DNA of 64,000 nt from Flaccisagitta enflata (taxonomy: Eukaryota; Chaetognatha; Sagittoidea; Aphragmophora), in assembly GCA_965153355.1 (NCBI GenBank), contig OZ231126.1, positions 98,766,001 to 98,830,000 on the forward strand. The letters run 5' to 3'. This document shows positions 43,673 through 55,796 of the stretch, piece by piece. Both the position numbers and the translations under genes were made by a program. The notes under the pieces are model-generated. The model was given only the letters and a program-made list of their open reading frames with translations, was not told the origin of the DNA and made no database searches. The first letter of the stretch is position 1. Each line of letters begins with the position of its first letter.

Positions 43673-44204
43673 GCTAGATCTCGAATCGTGTTCAAAAAGT
43701 GTTGTCATCAATACCTTGTCTTTTGTCATTCAAACCTCATTTGTTTGCATTGTCGCCATCGGTAGTTTTAGGGTCTTGTCTTGTCACAACAGCATTCTGA
43801 TTCCTCCCTCCTCATTTTCATACTCGGACCATTTTCTGTCATGGATCACCAGTTTTCTTTCTGCTTCAAAGCCCAGATCCCATCAAGAAAAAAAGTATAG
43901 AGCAGGAAACAAAAATGGGTGATATAGTCCATATTATACAGACGGATTTCTTTTCCTTCCGAAACAAAAAATGTTGCTTTCTTTCCGTTTCTCAAAGCTG
44001 CAAATATGGAACAATATCGCGCATAAGAAATTCGTTCGATCGATGTTTTTTTTTCTATTGTCTCTTGTTTATTCATTTCATTCAAGGAGCCTTGAGGCTA
44101 GCTGTTTTTTTTTCTTTATTGCCACCCTCCCCCCCCCCGCTTTTATTGCCGATGCACCGTTACCGTGAGGAAGTAAATGTCAGAGGTTAATGCTTTTAAT
44201 GGAT

Positions 44205-45060
44205 GACATATGCGAGGTTACGGACCGTTGAGGCTGCGAGGCGAGGCTCACGGTACGCCAGATTTGGGTTCTGATGCTCTAAACGAATGACATGTGCTAG
44301 GTTGTGGACTGCTGGGGCTGCAAGGCAAAGTCCACGGTGCGCCAGATTGGGGTATTAATGCTCTAAACGAATGACATGGGTTTGGTTGTGGACTGCTGGG
44401 GCTGCCAGGCGAAGTTCACGGTACGCCAGATTGGGATACTGATGCTCTAAACAAATGGCTATATGCAAGGTAACGGACCATTTACACTGCGAGGCAAAGT
44501 CCAGAGTGCGCCAGATTGGGGTTTTGATGCTCTGAAGGAATGACCATGTACAAGGTTATTGGCAAAGTTCATGGTGTACCAGGTTGGGATTTTGATGCTC
44601 TAAATGTATATTGTAAGGCTGAGGTTAACGGTGCGCCAGATTGGGGTACTGATGCTATAGGGAATGGCCATATACAAGGTTATGGATCTCTGAGCTGAGG
44701 CATGGAGGCAAAGTTTGTAGTGCGCCAGGTTGGGATTTTGATGCTCTAACACACTTACTTTGTTTAATTGTAAATCGCGAAGCAGTATTTCTTTCGGATG
44801 AAAATCCTTCAGTTGAAATCTATCGATTTTAACTTTTAAGTTGCTTGTCGCTATGACTAATTCTTATATGTAAGCTCTAAATCAAGGGATATCCATTTAA
44901 GGATGGATTTAAGCCCAGGATTTCACATCGCGAATCAGTCGAGTGTGCTAAATGTACATTGTAAGGCTGATGTTCTGGGGCAAGGTTCATGGTGCGCCAG
45001 ATTGGGATACTGATGCCCTAAAGGAATGGCCATGTAAAAGGTTTATGACCTCAGACTGCG
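44205..45060 (+). repeat. 84-bp tandem repeat, about nine copies
   Basis: Unit marked by GGTGCGCCAGATTGGGGTA, TGATGCTCTAAA and GGCTGCGAGGCGAAGTTCAC. GCCAGATT recurs at 44257, 44341, 44425 and 44510, a steady 84-85-bp period. Later copies erode, and a 200-bp unrelated stretch (44760-44950) splits the array. Confidence 0.85.
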
Positions 45061-45174
45061 AGGTGAAGTTCATGGTGCTTATCAACTGTAACGTCATCTA
45101 TCAACAAATTGGGCGCACTCTGGGATCGGTTTGGAACGAAAGCGGAAAGCAAATGTCAACGATGTTACCATTTC

Positions 45175-45600
45175 TAGTGTCTGAGCTAATCAACTCCGTG
45201 CTCCCCACTCCCTTCAGTCCCCAACTATTCCCCCTTCTCTCTCCCTCCCCCTCTCCTTCGACTATTTCTAGTGTCTGAGCTAATCAAATCTGTGCTCCCC
45301 ACTCCCTTCAGCCCCCAACTATTCCCCCTTTTCTCCCCTCCCCCTCTCCTCCGACGATTCCTAGTGTCTGATCAAATGACCCCCAGTCTCTCTCTCCCTC
45401 ATTACCCACTTTCACCCTCCTCACATTCCCTTCCCCCGTCTCTCCCGACCATCTATAAGTAAATCAACCCCAGCCACTCTTGCCCTTCCCCCTCTCCCTT
45501 CCATCCCTCACCCCTTCCCCCTTCTCCCCCGACCATTTCTAAATCCCCAGACCCTCTTGCCCCTCCCCCCCTCTTTTCCTCCCCAGCCGTCTCTGGTGAC
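45175..45600 (+). repeat. C-rich tandem duplication, about 95 bp
   Basis: TTTCTAGTGTCTGAGCTAAT then CTCCCCACTCCCTTCAG.CC occurs twice (45168 and 45265) with a third partial copy near 45358, followed by C/T-rich sequence. Confidence 0.75.
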
Positions 45601-45718
45601 TCAGGAGGAAACTGACCACTTAATAACCGCTCAAAACCCTTAAGGCATCCCAATGTTCCAAAGTACCATAACTGCTGAAAACCTTTAAGGCATCCCAATC
45701 ATCCACAGTATCATAAAA

Positions 45719-45860
45719 CAAGGCCGGATACACGGCTACCGAAGTCGCGTGCGGGTGGGCAGGGGCCATATTCAAGGTCACCAGATTACATGGGCAGGAG
45801 CAGTGAGGTCAAAGAAATAAAATCATAAAAAAAGTAAAGTGTGACAGACAGGGTGTCACA
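45719..45860 (+). mobile_element. Palindrome-end element lacking its palindrome end
   Basis: CAAGGCCGGATACACGGCTA, GTCGCGTGCGGGTGGGCAGG, GGGCAGGAGCAGTGAGGTC, then AAAGTGTGACAGACAGG and loss of homology. No (GGAC)n or terminal palindrome. Confidence 0.75.
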
Positions 45861-46299
45861 AAATTTTTTGCTTCCTACGAGCAAAAATCCTCCACCTGTC
45901 CCTTCCTACTGGATATGCATATGATTACCGTAAGTTGAACGCCTTATGTTACATGATATACCAAGTCACAATGTATTAGACGGTCAGGGATTCCCAAAGC
46001 CACTAACTTAGTGCATGAAGGAATGAGATGGTGAGAGGGACAGAGTCCCAAAAGATACCCATTACCCATGCTTTAGCTGATAGGAATCATAGAGAATTTT
46101 TTGGCCCTGAGGGTAGAGACACTTAGACACTTATTATTCAGTACCCAGAAGTGGAGATTTGGGCCCTAAGGCGGGGGTTCTGAGCCTTGAGGCTGGGTTT
46201 TTTAAGGCTTTATATTCGTATAAACTAGAATTTTATCTAAACAAACGTGTATTTAAGAAGACTTTACATACAACGGAAAAAACAAGTGACGTACGGTCA

Positions 46300-46525
46300 A
46301 AACATCGTTGTGGACGGGTAGGCAGGGGCCTCCAACCCCCAACCAAACCCCAATCCTCACCTCTCACACACAAACATACACAAAAAGTATTCAAAACGCT
46401 TGTTTTTCCACTTTTCAACTTGATCATTATGGATGGACTGATGGACCAACAGAATGACGTACCGACAGATTGACAGACGGACAGACGGACAAAGCCTCTT
46501 ATAGAGTTGCATGTCTGCAACTAAA
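46300..46525 (+). mobile_element. Palindrome-end element, GTTGC subtype, decayed
   Basis: TGTGGACGGGTAGGCAGGGG, CACACACAAACATACACAAA, a GGAC/GACA tract and AGTTGCATGTCTGCAACT. Internal sequence matches 3728-3948. Confidence 0.75.
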
Positions 46526-46532
46526 AACCATT

Positions 46533-47290
46533 CTGGCTTTCTTCCTCCGTGCTCCCTTCTTTCCTCTTTTCTTTCCTTTCTTCCTTTATTCCATCCCTCC
46601 TTTTAAAAACAGGAGGAGAAAAAGTTTTTCTGCCTTTCTTCTTTCTTCCTCCCTGCCTACCTTCCTTCTTTCTCTCCTTCCTTCTTTCCTTCCTTCCTTC
46701 TTTTATTAACAAAAGGAAAAAAACTTTTTCTGTTTTCTTTCTTCCTTCCTTCCTTCATTGCTTCCTTCCTACTTTCTTTCCTCCTTTCCTTCCTTCTTTC
46801 CTTTAAAAACAGTAAGAGGAAAACTTTTTCTTCCACTCTTTCCCTTCCTTCCTTCCTTCCTTCCTTTCTTCCTTTCTTCCTTTCTTCCTTTCTTCTTTCC
46901 TTCCTTCCTTCCTTTAAAAATGAGAGGGAAAAACTTTTTCTGCCTTTCACTTTCCTCCCTTCCGTCTTTTCTTCTTCCCTTCCCTTTATTATTTCCTTTT
47001 TTCCTTCTTCTCTATCTCCCTTCCTTCCTCCCTTACTTCTTTGCTTCTTCCCTTCCTTTTTTCCTTCTTTCCTTCCTTTTTTCCTTCCTTCCTTCCTTTA
47101 TAAACAGGAGGAAAACACTTTTTCTGCCTTTCTTCTTCCTTCCTACCTTCCTTCCTTCCTTCCTTCCTTCCTTTTTCTTTCCTTCTTCCCTTCTTCCTTC
47201 CTTTTCCTTTCTTTTACTTCCTTTTCCTTCCTTTTCTTCTTTCCTTCTTCCTCTTTTTTTTTTTTTTCTCTCCTTCTTCCCCCTTCCTTT
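46533..47290 (+). repeat. CTTC/CTTT array in a roughly 100-bp higher-order repeat
   Basis: Blocks of TTCC/TTTC are punctuated five times by AAAACAGGAGGAAAAA.CTTT then TTCTGCCTTTC (near 46605, 46708, 46805, 46915 and 47100). Confidence 0.85.
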
Positions 47291-47342
47291 CCTACTAGCC
47301 TAGCTAGCTTCCTACGAGCGCCGCTCGCGTGCTCGGGCACTT

Positions 47343-47430
47343 TGTGACACCCTGGTGACGGACCAACCGACCAACCGACCGACCGACCGACGGACAACGC
47401 GGGTTGTAGAGTCGCGTGCACGCGACTAAA
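47343..47430 (+). mobile_element. Palindrome-end fragment
   Basis: (GACC)n, CGCGGGTTGTAGAGTCGCGT and GCACGCGACT. Only the palindrome side is present. TTTGTGACACCCTG in front is the inverse of a sequence at 45851, where the matching left half ends. Confidence 0.75.
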
Positions 47431-47900
47431 AATCTGTTCTCGTTCCAGAACGAAACAGAAGCAACAAATAAATCACCTGGTTCTGTTTCATCATTGTCTT
47501 TTGTGATCTGACCAAATTGAATCTGCATTTAATCAATGACAGCTTATGATTCTCAAGTCGTTGATTGATGCGACCATGTGCTACTGATGAGAAGTGTTCA
47601 AAATGAATTAAGTTTCTTTACAGAAAAATCTCTGGGTAGTAAAAAATAGAATGAATACGTGCAGTCAGCTTACGAGAGGGAGTAACCAGAGTGTTTTTGT
47701 CACATCCATGACGTTCAATCACTCTAAAGCTTTCCTTCTTCTTTCACACAACTGATGTTATTCCTCTCACACTCCTAGTGAGAGTTTTGTCACTTACTCT
47801 CAGTTCAAGTAGAGAGAAGGAGAGAGAGAGAGAGATTCGGCCAACTTTTATTTTTTCGCTTTTTTGCGTTTAATCTGATTCTCTCATGTTTTTTCTTTGA
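47431..47900. other. Unassigned interval
   Basis: Mixed sequence with a short GA run at 47820-47834. No supported gene. Confidence 0.4.
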
Positions 47901-47915
47901 ATCCATCACTCCTGT

Positions 47916-48233
47916 ATTTCTTTTTCTTTCTTTCTTTCTTTTTCTTTCTTTCTTTCTTTTTCTTTGTTTCTTTTTCTTTCTTTTTCTCCATTTTTTCTTT
48001 CTTTGTATCTTTGTTTCTTTGTTTCTTTCTTTCTTTCTTTCTTCCTTTCTTTCTTTCTTTCTTTTTTTCTTTTTTTTTTAGTTTCTTTCCTTCTTTCTTT
48101 CTTACTCTCTTTCTTTCTTTCTTTCTTTGTTTCTTTTTTTCTTTCTTTCTTTCTTTCTTTATTTCTTTCTTTCTTTCCCTTTTCATTTTATCTTTCTTTC
48201 TTTCTTTCTTTTTTTCTTTCTCTTTTCATTTTC

Positions 48234-48324
<91 letters not shown>

Positions 48325-48332
48325 CTCTTTCC
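47916..48332 (+). repeat. (CTTT)n array
   Basis: About 415 bp, purest at 48236-48325. Phe/Leu/Ser-rich frames are artefacts. Confidence 0.95.
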
Positions 48333-48743
48333 GTCTTTTTTTCACCGATCCTTACTCTTTGAAAAAAAAAACACAGTTTTTGTTCTCTTTGCCCCCCAAA
48401 AATGTGTCCAGAAAATGCAAAGAAAACATTTTTTTTCTCTTTTCTTGTCTAAGTGTCAAAGGAAGAAACGCAGAATAATCTGCCGAGAAAAAAGAAGAAA
48501 AAGAGAAAGAGGGGAAAAATCTTTTTGATCACATCTGATGAATAATTCACAGTCAATCTCTTGGCTTATGACTGACATGGTCGAATTGTCGGAACTCTAT
48601 CGGAAAGCTTAGAGTCTTTCCTCAATCCTCATATATGGTCTCCCCTCGACCCTCTTCCTGTCTCACTCTGGCCGCTTAGGTTAGGATGGTCCTGCCCCGA
48701 TAGGACTCCGTTTTGGTCCCAAATCCTTAGCTTTTCTTCCTTT

Positions 48744-49358
48744 TGGGCAGCGGCCCCGAAGGGGCCGATGACCTATGCTTTCACACGCTTCTTCTTCTCC
48801 TCCTCCTCCTCCTTCTCTGTCCACCCCCTTCGAAGCTCATATTTTAGCCTTGAGGCTCAAATCCCAACCTATAGGCCCAAATCCTAGTCTCGAGACCCAA
48901 ATTCTAGCCTCAAGGCCCAAATCCTAGCCTCAAGGCCCAAATCCCAACTTCAAGTCTCACATCCCAACTTTGAGGCTCAAATTCCAGCCTAGAGACTTAA
49001 ATCCTAGCATTGAGGCTCAAATCTCAAACTTGAAGCTCAAATCCCAGCCTCAAGGCTCAAATCCTAGCTTCAAGGCTAAAATCCCATTCTTGAGGCTCAA
49101 ATCCCAGCCTCGAAGCTCAAATCCCAGCCACAGACTCACATCCCAACCTCGAGGCTCATATCTCACCCGCTGAAATCTCAAATCCCAACCTCCAGGCTAA
49201 AATTCCATTATTGATGCTCACTTTCAACCCTAGATCTTCAAAAAACTTACTGAGCATGGGTCATCGGCCCCTTCGGGGCCGCTGCCCCTCTCACCATCAC
49301 ACACATATACTCACATAGGGGCAACGGGTACCGCTGACCATCTAACGCTTTTGCAACT
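48744..49358. mobile_element. Class B element, complete
   Basis: Left arm GCAGCGGCCCCGAAGGGGCC and GATGACCTATGCTTTCACAC, CTC tract, core of CCTCAAGGCTCAAATCCCAG units (48840-49220), right inner arm CATCGGCCCCTTCGGGGCCG, outer end GGGTACCGCTGACCATCTAA and GCTTTTGCAACTA. Confidence 0.85.
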
Positions 49359-49359
49359 A

Positions 49360-50010
49360 TTTTTTTTTTTTGGGGGGGGGGGCGGTTTGGTTGCTTTTCT
49401 AATCCTAATGTTAATGATCTTATCCTATCAAGAGTCAAGGCATTTGCAGGTTAATCTGAGGCAAGGCATATTAAATCAATTTCAAGGCAGCTTGCCGTTG
49501 ATTGAATGAACTTCACGTTTCTAGAATAACTCAATAAGGCGACCTGTTGCTTCGGTTCACTGACTTTTAGGGAGGAGCGATGACCGACAAAGACACCGTG
49601 TCTGTTCTACAGATAACGGCAAAAAGAGAAGTTTTTGGCAAATAACACATGTGCAAAAATTAGGCGGAAACCCACTTATGCAATGAAACTATGAAAAGCC
49701 TAGTTAGCCCAGTAACATGAAATTTTAACTCCCAAAAAATTCCCGAGACTTTTGGGCTACTAAAGTCAAAATTAAGTAGACTAGAAACATGCTTGTCATT
49801 CTTTTATTGCTGCAGATGTTTTCTGCCTTGTTTTTGGACAAGTATTATCCAATTATTCTTTTTTCGTTTTGTTGTTGCGCAGGAAATGGGATATCAAACT
49901 CGATTTTGTGGTTGTAACGAAATCCGTTGTTTATCTCCGAGTTGGAAAATTGCCAATATCTTAAGTTTCTATGCAGATTGATAGCCGCAGAACAATAGAC
50001 AGCGCTAATC
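49360..50010. other. Unassigned interval
   Basis: Contains T and G runs at 49361-49382. An ATG at about 49790 opens a short hydrophobic frame (LVILLLLQMFSALFLDKYYP) before an acceptor-like TTGTTGCGCAG at 49882. Too weak to call. Confidence 0.3.
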
Positions 50011-50011
50011 C

Positions 50012-50241
<230 letters not shown>

Positions 50242-50339
50242 TCGAAACAATTGTCTTCGGGCATTCAGCCGTAGACCAATCTTGCAATAACTTCCGTTTT
50301 CATTCATATTTGAATAATGATGTCTTGTCGTCTTTCGCC

Positions 50340-52440
50340 GCCGGTCATGACTGGTGATGAAGGTCGATAAACTTGATGACAGTCATTTATGATAGTGATG
50401 ACGGTGATGGCGGTTGATGACAGTGATGGCAGTGATGGCGGTTGATGACAGTGACAGTAATTGATGACAGTGATGGTGATAGATGGTAATGATGACAGTG
50501 ATGGCGGTTGATGACAGTGACAGTGATTGATGATAGTGATGACAGTGATGGCGGTTGATGACAGTGATGGTGGCTGATGACAGTGATGAGAGTGATTGTG
50601 GTTGATGACAGTGATGGTGATAGATGATAGTGATGACAGTGATGGCGGTTGATGACAGTGACAGTGATTGATAATAGTGAGGACAGTTAAGGTGGTTGAT
50701 GAGAGTGATGGTTGCTGATGACAGTGATTGAGAGTGATGGTTATTGATGACAGTGACGGCGGTTGATGACAGTGTTGATGAAAGATGACAGTGATGGTAG
50801 TGATGGCGGTTGATGACAGTGACAGTAATTGATGATAGTGATGACAGTGAAGGCGGTTGATGACAGTGATGGCGGTTGATGACAGTGACAGTGATTGATG
50901 ATAGTGATGACAGTGATGGCGGTTGATGACAGTGATGGCGGTTGATGACAGTGATGGTGATAGATGACAGTGATAACAGTGATGGCAGATGATGTCAGTG
51001 ATGAATGTGATGGCGGTTGATGACAGAGATGGCGGTTGATGAGAGTGATGATACTGATGACAGTGATGGTGGTTGATGACAGTGATGGCGGCTGATGTCA
51101 GTGATGAATGTGATGGCGGTTGATGACAGAGATGGCGGTTGATGACAGTGATGGTGATAGATGATACTGATGACAGTGATGGTGGTTGATGACAGTGATG
51201 GCGGCTGATGTCAGTGATGAATGTGATGGCGGTTGATGACAGAGATGGCGGTTGATGACAGTGATGGTGATAGATGACAGTGATAACAGTGATGGCAGAT
51301 GATGTCAGTGATGAATGTGATGGCGGTTGATGACAGAGATGGCGGTTGATGACAGTGATGGTGATAGATGACAGTGATAACAGTGATGGCGGATGATGTC
51401 AGTGATGAATGTGATGGCGGTTGATGACAGAGATGGCAGTTGATGACAGTGATGATACTGATGACAGTGATGGTGGTTGATGACAGTGATGGCGGCTGAT
51501 GTCAGTGATGGTGGTTGATGACAGTGATGGCGGCTGATGTCAGTGATGAGAGTGATGGTGGTTGATGACAGTGATGAGAGTGATGGTTGCTGATGACAGT
51601 GATGAGAGTGATGGTTATTGATGACAGTGACGGCGGTTGATGACAGTGTTGGTGAAAGATGACAGTGATGAGAGTGATGGTGGTTGATGAGAGTGATGGT
51701 GGTTGATGACAGTGATGGTGATAGATGACAGTGATGACAGTGATGGCGGTTGATGACAGTGACAGTAATTGATGATAGTGATGACAGTGATGGCGGTTGA
51801 TGACAGTGACAGTGATTGATAATAGTGAGGACAGTTAAGGTGGTTGATGAGAGTGATGGTTGCTGATGACAGTGATTGAGAGTGATGGTTATTGATGACA
51901 GTGACGGCGGTTGATGAGAGTGATGGTGAAAGATGACAGTGATGGCGGTTGATGACAGTGACAGTAATTGATGATAGTGATGACAGTGAAGGCGGTTGAT
52001 GACAGTGATATGGCTGATGTCAGTGATGTAAGTAATGGTGGTAGATGAAAGTGATGGCGGTTGATGACTGATGGCGGTTGATGACAGTGATGGTTATAGA
52101 TGACAGTGATGACAGTGATGACAGAAACAGTGATTGATGATACTGATTACAGTGAAGGCGGTTGATGAGAGTTATGGCGGCTGATGTCAGTGATGAAAGT
52201 GATGGTGGTTGATGACAGTGATGGTGGTTGATGACAGTGATGGTAATAGATGACAGTGATGACAGTGATGGCAGTTGATGACAGTGATGGTGGTTGATGG
52301 CACTGGTAACAGAAATGATGGTTGATTACACTTTGATGACAGTGCTGGCTATGATGACAGCGGCAGCCATCGTTGACAGTGATAAGCATGAAAAAGAAGA
52401 GTGATGTCGGTGATGGTTTTGATGACAATGATGGAGGTTT
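50340..52440 (+). repeat. 2.1-kb GATGACAGTGATGGCGGTT minisatellite
   Basis: Built from GTTGATGACAGTGATGGCG, GATGACAGTGACAGTAATTG and GATAGATGACAGTGATAACA modules in a nested order. Longer blocks recur almost exactly, for example GGCGGCTGATGTCAGTGATG near 51087, 51207 and 51490. Frames contain TGA, so coding is unlikely. Confidence 0.9.
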
Positions 52441-52469
52441 ATGACGTTGATGGTTTACTCGTCACTGTT

Positions 52470-52590
52470 TCTTAAGGTGCGACAAAGCACCTCTATAACT
52501 GGCTGCGTCCGTCGGTCTGTCTGTCGGTCTGTCGGGTAACGCATTCGTTCGACGATCTACACGTCGCACCTTATCGGCCTACTTGTTCTT
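52470..52590. repeat. Palindrome-end-like variant with symmetric ends
   Basis: AAGGTGCGACAAAGCACC, GGCTGCGTCCGTCGGTCTGT, ending CACGTCGCACCTT: both ends carry the AAGGTGCGAC motif in inverted orientation. It resembles the family in having a CCGT/GGTC tract beside a palindrome. Confidence 0.6.
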
Positions 52591-52682
52591 GTTTTCTCTT
52601 TCCGTTTTGGAACGTGTCCAGGATCTGTAGGTCGGCCTAATGGCCAGACTGTCCAGTAAAAGTCGCGTTTTACGAGGTTGGA

Positions 52683-53308
52683 CCTGAGCCGGATCACCCA
52701 TTAGGCTTATAAGGCTTAAGCCTTAGGCCCCGCAGAGGGGGCCCATAGGTAGCCTAGCTCCATAAAAAGAAAGGAAAAAAAAAAAAAAAAGGGAAGAAAG
52801 GGGAAGAAACAGAAAAAGGAAGAAAAAAATAAGAAAAAAGTTAGAGAAAGAAAGAAAAAAAAAGAAAAAAGATAAAAAAGAAAAAAAACTTTTTCTGCTT
52901 TTGTCTTGATTCTATCAAACAAGGCGGATACGCAGCCTCAGTCAGCAGGTGGGCGAGGCGTATTTGAGTTACCAAATCATTTGGCAGAGCAGTGAGGCCA
53001 AAGATTGCAAAACATAAAAAAGTAAACTGGGGACCGACCTGGACTTAACCGACAAACGACCAACAGACGGACGGACAAGCGGGTATAAAGTCGTAGCACA
53101 TGACTAAAAACTCATTCAACATATGATCTTTCTTTCTCAATAAGGTTCATCAGCTTAGAAAGATAAATGCCTTTCTAGTTTATATCCACTAGAAAGGTAG
53201 AATGGGGATGACAACAAACTGGGGGGGGGAGCAAAGGGGGGGGGGGCTAGTGGGGCCCCGCGGTGGCCCTTAAGCCTTAGGCCCCGCGGTAGCTTGATCC
53301 GGCTCAGG
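52683..53308. mobile_element. Terminal-inverted-repeat element, 626 bp
   Basis: Starts CCTGAGCCGGATCA and ends TGATCCGGCTCAGG, exact inverted repeats of 14 bp. GTTGGA flanks both sides (52677-52682 and 53309-53314), a likely 6-bp target duplication. Subterminal GCTTAAGCCTTAGGCCCCGC is partly repeated at the right. It contains an A-rich tract and a nested palindrome-end element. Superfamily not assigned. Confidence 0.8.
52917..53106 (+). mobile_element. Palindrome-end element nested in the 52683 element
   Basis: CAAGGCGGATACGCAGCC, GGTGGGCGAGGCG, CAGTGAGGCCAAAGATTGCA, short GACC tract, AAAGTCGTAGCACATGACT. Many single-base losses relative to other copies. Confidence 0.75.
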
Positions 53309-53448
53309 GTTGGACTTGTGACTCAGTTTATGAGTTGGACTTGTGCCCCAGTTTACCTCACAATTTATGAGATAAGAGTCACGGTCATGATTCATCGATC
53401 GTCTTAGTTAAACTTGTGGCGTATGTAAAGATGGAAAGATGTAAAGTA

Positions 53449-54731
53449 CAGTGGGACTCATAAAAAAAAGTTACAACTTTCAGTATAGTTTTACATTATT
53501 CAAATTCAATGAATCTAATTGTCATTCATGAGCATTTTAAAGAGCTTCAAAAAATGAACAATTTGCAACCAGTCCCATGGAATTTGATCAATTAGTTTGG
53601 ATTTTATATTAAGATGAAGACAAATGTATCAAAACCTACGTGGGAAAACAACAGATTTTCTGTTATAGTTTTTAAAGGACAAATTTAACAAAAACTATTG
53701 TAATTTGCAAACCAATCGAGCTAGTAACTCCAGAAACAACTCAAATGACAGATTTTTTGTAGGGCTTTCTCAATGTCATTGATTTTGATAGGTTTTTACT
53801 TGATTTGAACCTTTTATGGGAGCTGCTGATTGAATCTCTGCACAATTTTGTTTCTCTTTCAGAATCCTCCGCCAGAGCAAATTAAATTCAAATAGCTTTG
53901 GGTCGTAATACATAAAACCCAGCCAACCCTTAGCCCTAAAGCAAACCTTGTCCCTAACCCTAACCCTAAAACTATCCCCAACCCTAACCCTAACCCTAAC
54001 CCTAAACCCACCCCTAACCCTAATTTAAAAAAACGCTTTAAAAGTCTTATAAACAAAAGATCGACAGATGCTTGTACAAGTGTACCCCTTTTATGAATGA
54101 CAAAAGAAAGAATTTTTTCATCACTTAAATTTGAAAAATTACTGATCTTTTTTTCCTTTTAAAATATACATGTTTGAATAAAAAAAAGTAGACAAAATCG
54201 TTGATCGTTTGAAAGATCGTCAAAAGATCTTTCATTCTAGACCAATTCCAGCCTCCTTGCTTTACTCGTTTGGAAATGACATTGGTTTGAAGTTAAATGG
54301 GTACACTTTGGTGATGCACCTTTTCAAACTTGAAAATGAATACTCTTCAGTCTTTTCTTTACTGCGTCTGAACAAATTAAGCTAGAAATGCGAGTTTGGC
54401 GGCACATGAAAGCTCTTCTAAATATTTTTCAAATGATCTGTGATTTCAATTGATATCTTGCAGTGCAAAGGACAAAAACCAAATATAAAAGGTCCTTTAT
54501 TTATATTTTTTGAAGAATTTACAGTTCAGACACAGATCCTGGAACCATTAACTTCTTTTTATTATAAAATCTAAAATAATTGATGAAAACTCATGGGATT
54601 TGTGACATTCGCTTCATTTGATAACACTCTTTCCATTCCTCAAAAAAAAAGAAAAAAAAATATTGATAAATCATTTTTTTCACCAGAAATATCTTTGAGA
54701 ACAGCTGCAACCTTTTTTATGGTTCGCAGTG
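53449..54731. mobile_element. Mariner-type element carrying a telomere-like tract
   Basis: Ends CAGTGGGACTCATAAAAAAA and, inverted, CACTGCGAACCATAAAAAAG, with TA at 53447-53448 and 54732-54733. The ends are imperfect. Internal blocks match 13793-14757. No transposase. Confidence 0.65.
53925..54022 (-). repeat. Interstitial telomere-like (CCCTAA)n
   Basis: About 13 CCCTAA-type units with variants (CCCCAA, CCCTAAA, CCCACC). CCCTAA is the complement of the TTAGGG repeat used by most animals outside the arthropods and nematodes. Confidence 0.85.
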
Positions 54732-54734
54732 TAG

Positions 54735-55330
54735 GTCAAAAACTTTTTTGCAGATTATTGAAGTGAAGAGGAGGTCCTATATTCAGATAGACGAGGAGTT
54801 CACGAGGTTTTTCCAGCCGACAAGCGGTGCGTGCGGAGCTATGACTCACTAGCAGAAAAGCGCTCATCAGAAAGCCCTTGAATATTGGAAAACTTCATGA
54901 CAAGAACAATATGGCGAACTGACATGGACAAGGACAAGAACATTGACAATGACGAGGACAATGACTAGGTGGTGAACTAGTATTGCGAACAGTCAAATAT
55001 TTTTGAATAATTCAAATTCGAGGTAATTCTAGTTTTAGTCACAACAATTGCCCATTGGCATTGCAATGGGGGACTCTCAGAAAGATCAAAGAGAAAGAAA
55101 AAATTGGCCCCCAGTGAAAATCATAATGCAAAATTGGCTGAAGTGTATTGTTGTTTTTTCTTTTTGCTAGACAAAAATGGCAATGTCTGCTATCTAATTC
55201 TCAAATTAGTGATGACCGTGGATAATCCTCAATACCTGCCCAACTACACACAATTGATCTTCATCCAAAGTCACAAATAAGGATATCAAATTATAGAATT
55301 ATAGAATCATAGAAACACATACAAATTACC
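54735..55330. other. Unassigned interval
   Basis: GACAAGGACAAGAACATTGA-type short repeats near 54925-54965. No gene found. Confidence 0.4.
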
Positions 55331-55335
55331 AGTCA

Positions 55336-55635
55336 GTGTGCGCACTTGCGTGTACATATCCTCACACGATCATCAGTCAGTGTGTGCACTTGCATGTATG
55401 TTTCCTTGCACATACCACCAGTCAGTGTGCGCACTTGCATGTATGCTTCCTTGCACGTACCACCAGCAAGTGTGTGCACTTGCATGTATGTTTCCTTGCA
55501 CGTACCACCAGCAAGTGTGCGCACTTGCATGTATGTTTCCTTGCACATACCGCCAGCAAGTGTGTGCATATCCTCGCACGCACTGCCATTCAGTGTGCGC
55601 ACTTGCGTGTTCATATCCTCGCGCGCACCATCAAT
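55336..55635 (+). repeat. 45-bp tandem repeat, seven copies
   Basis: Unit GTGTGCGCACTTGCATGTAT then GTTTCCTTGCACGTACCACC. Starts near 55336, 55380, 55425, 55470, 55515 and 55560, with an eroded last unit. A multiple of three, open on both strands (CTCMYVSLHVPPAS or CTYHQQVCALACMF). Coding is not supported. Confidence 0.85.
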
Positions 55636-55684
55636 AGCAAACGAGAACGAGATATTTCTTGGCCTCATTTCCTCAAACGGCAGC

Positions 55685-55796
55685 TGAAGAAAAAGAAGAA
55701 GAAGAAGAAGAAGAAGAAGAAGAAGAAGAAGAAGAAGAAGAAGAAGAAGAAGAAGAAGAAGAAGAAGAAGAAGAAGACGAAGAAGAAGAAGAAAAA
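55685..55796 (+). repeat. (GAA)n microsatellite
   Basis: About 110 bp, one GAC interruption. Confidence 0.95.

Noticed and set aside
47897-48528. Phe/Leu/Ser-rich frames resembling membrane proteins
   Set aside because: CTTT microsatellite translation.
50340-52440. CRISPR-like regular repeat array
   Set aside because: No constant-length unique spacers. It is a contiguous minisatellite in a eukaryotic genome.
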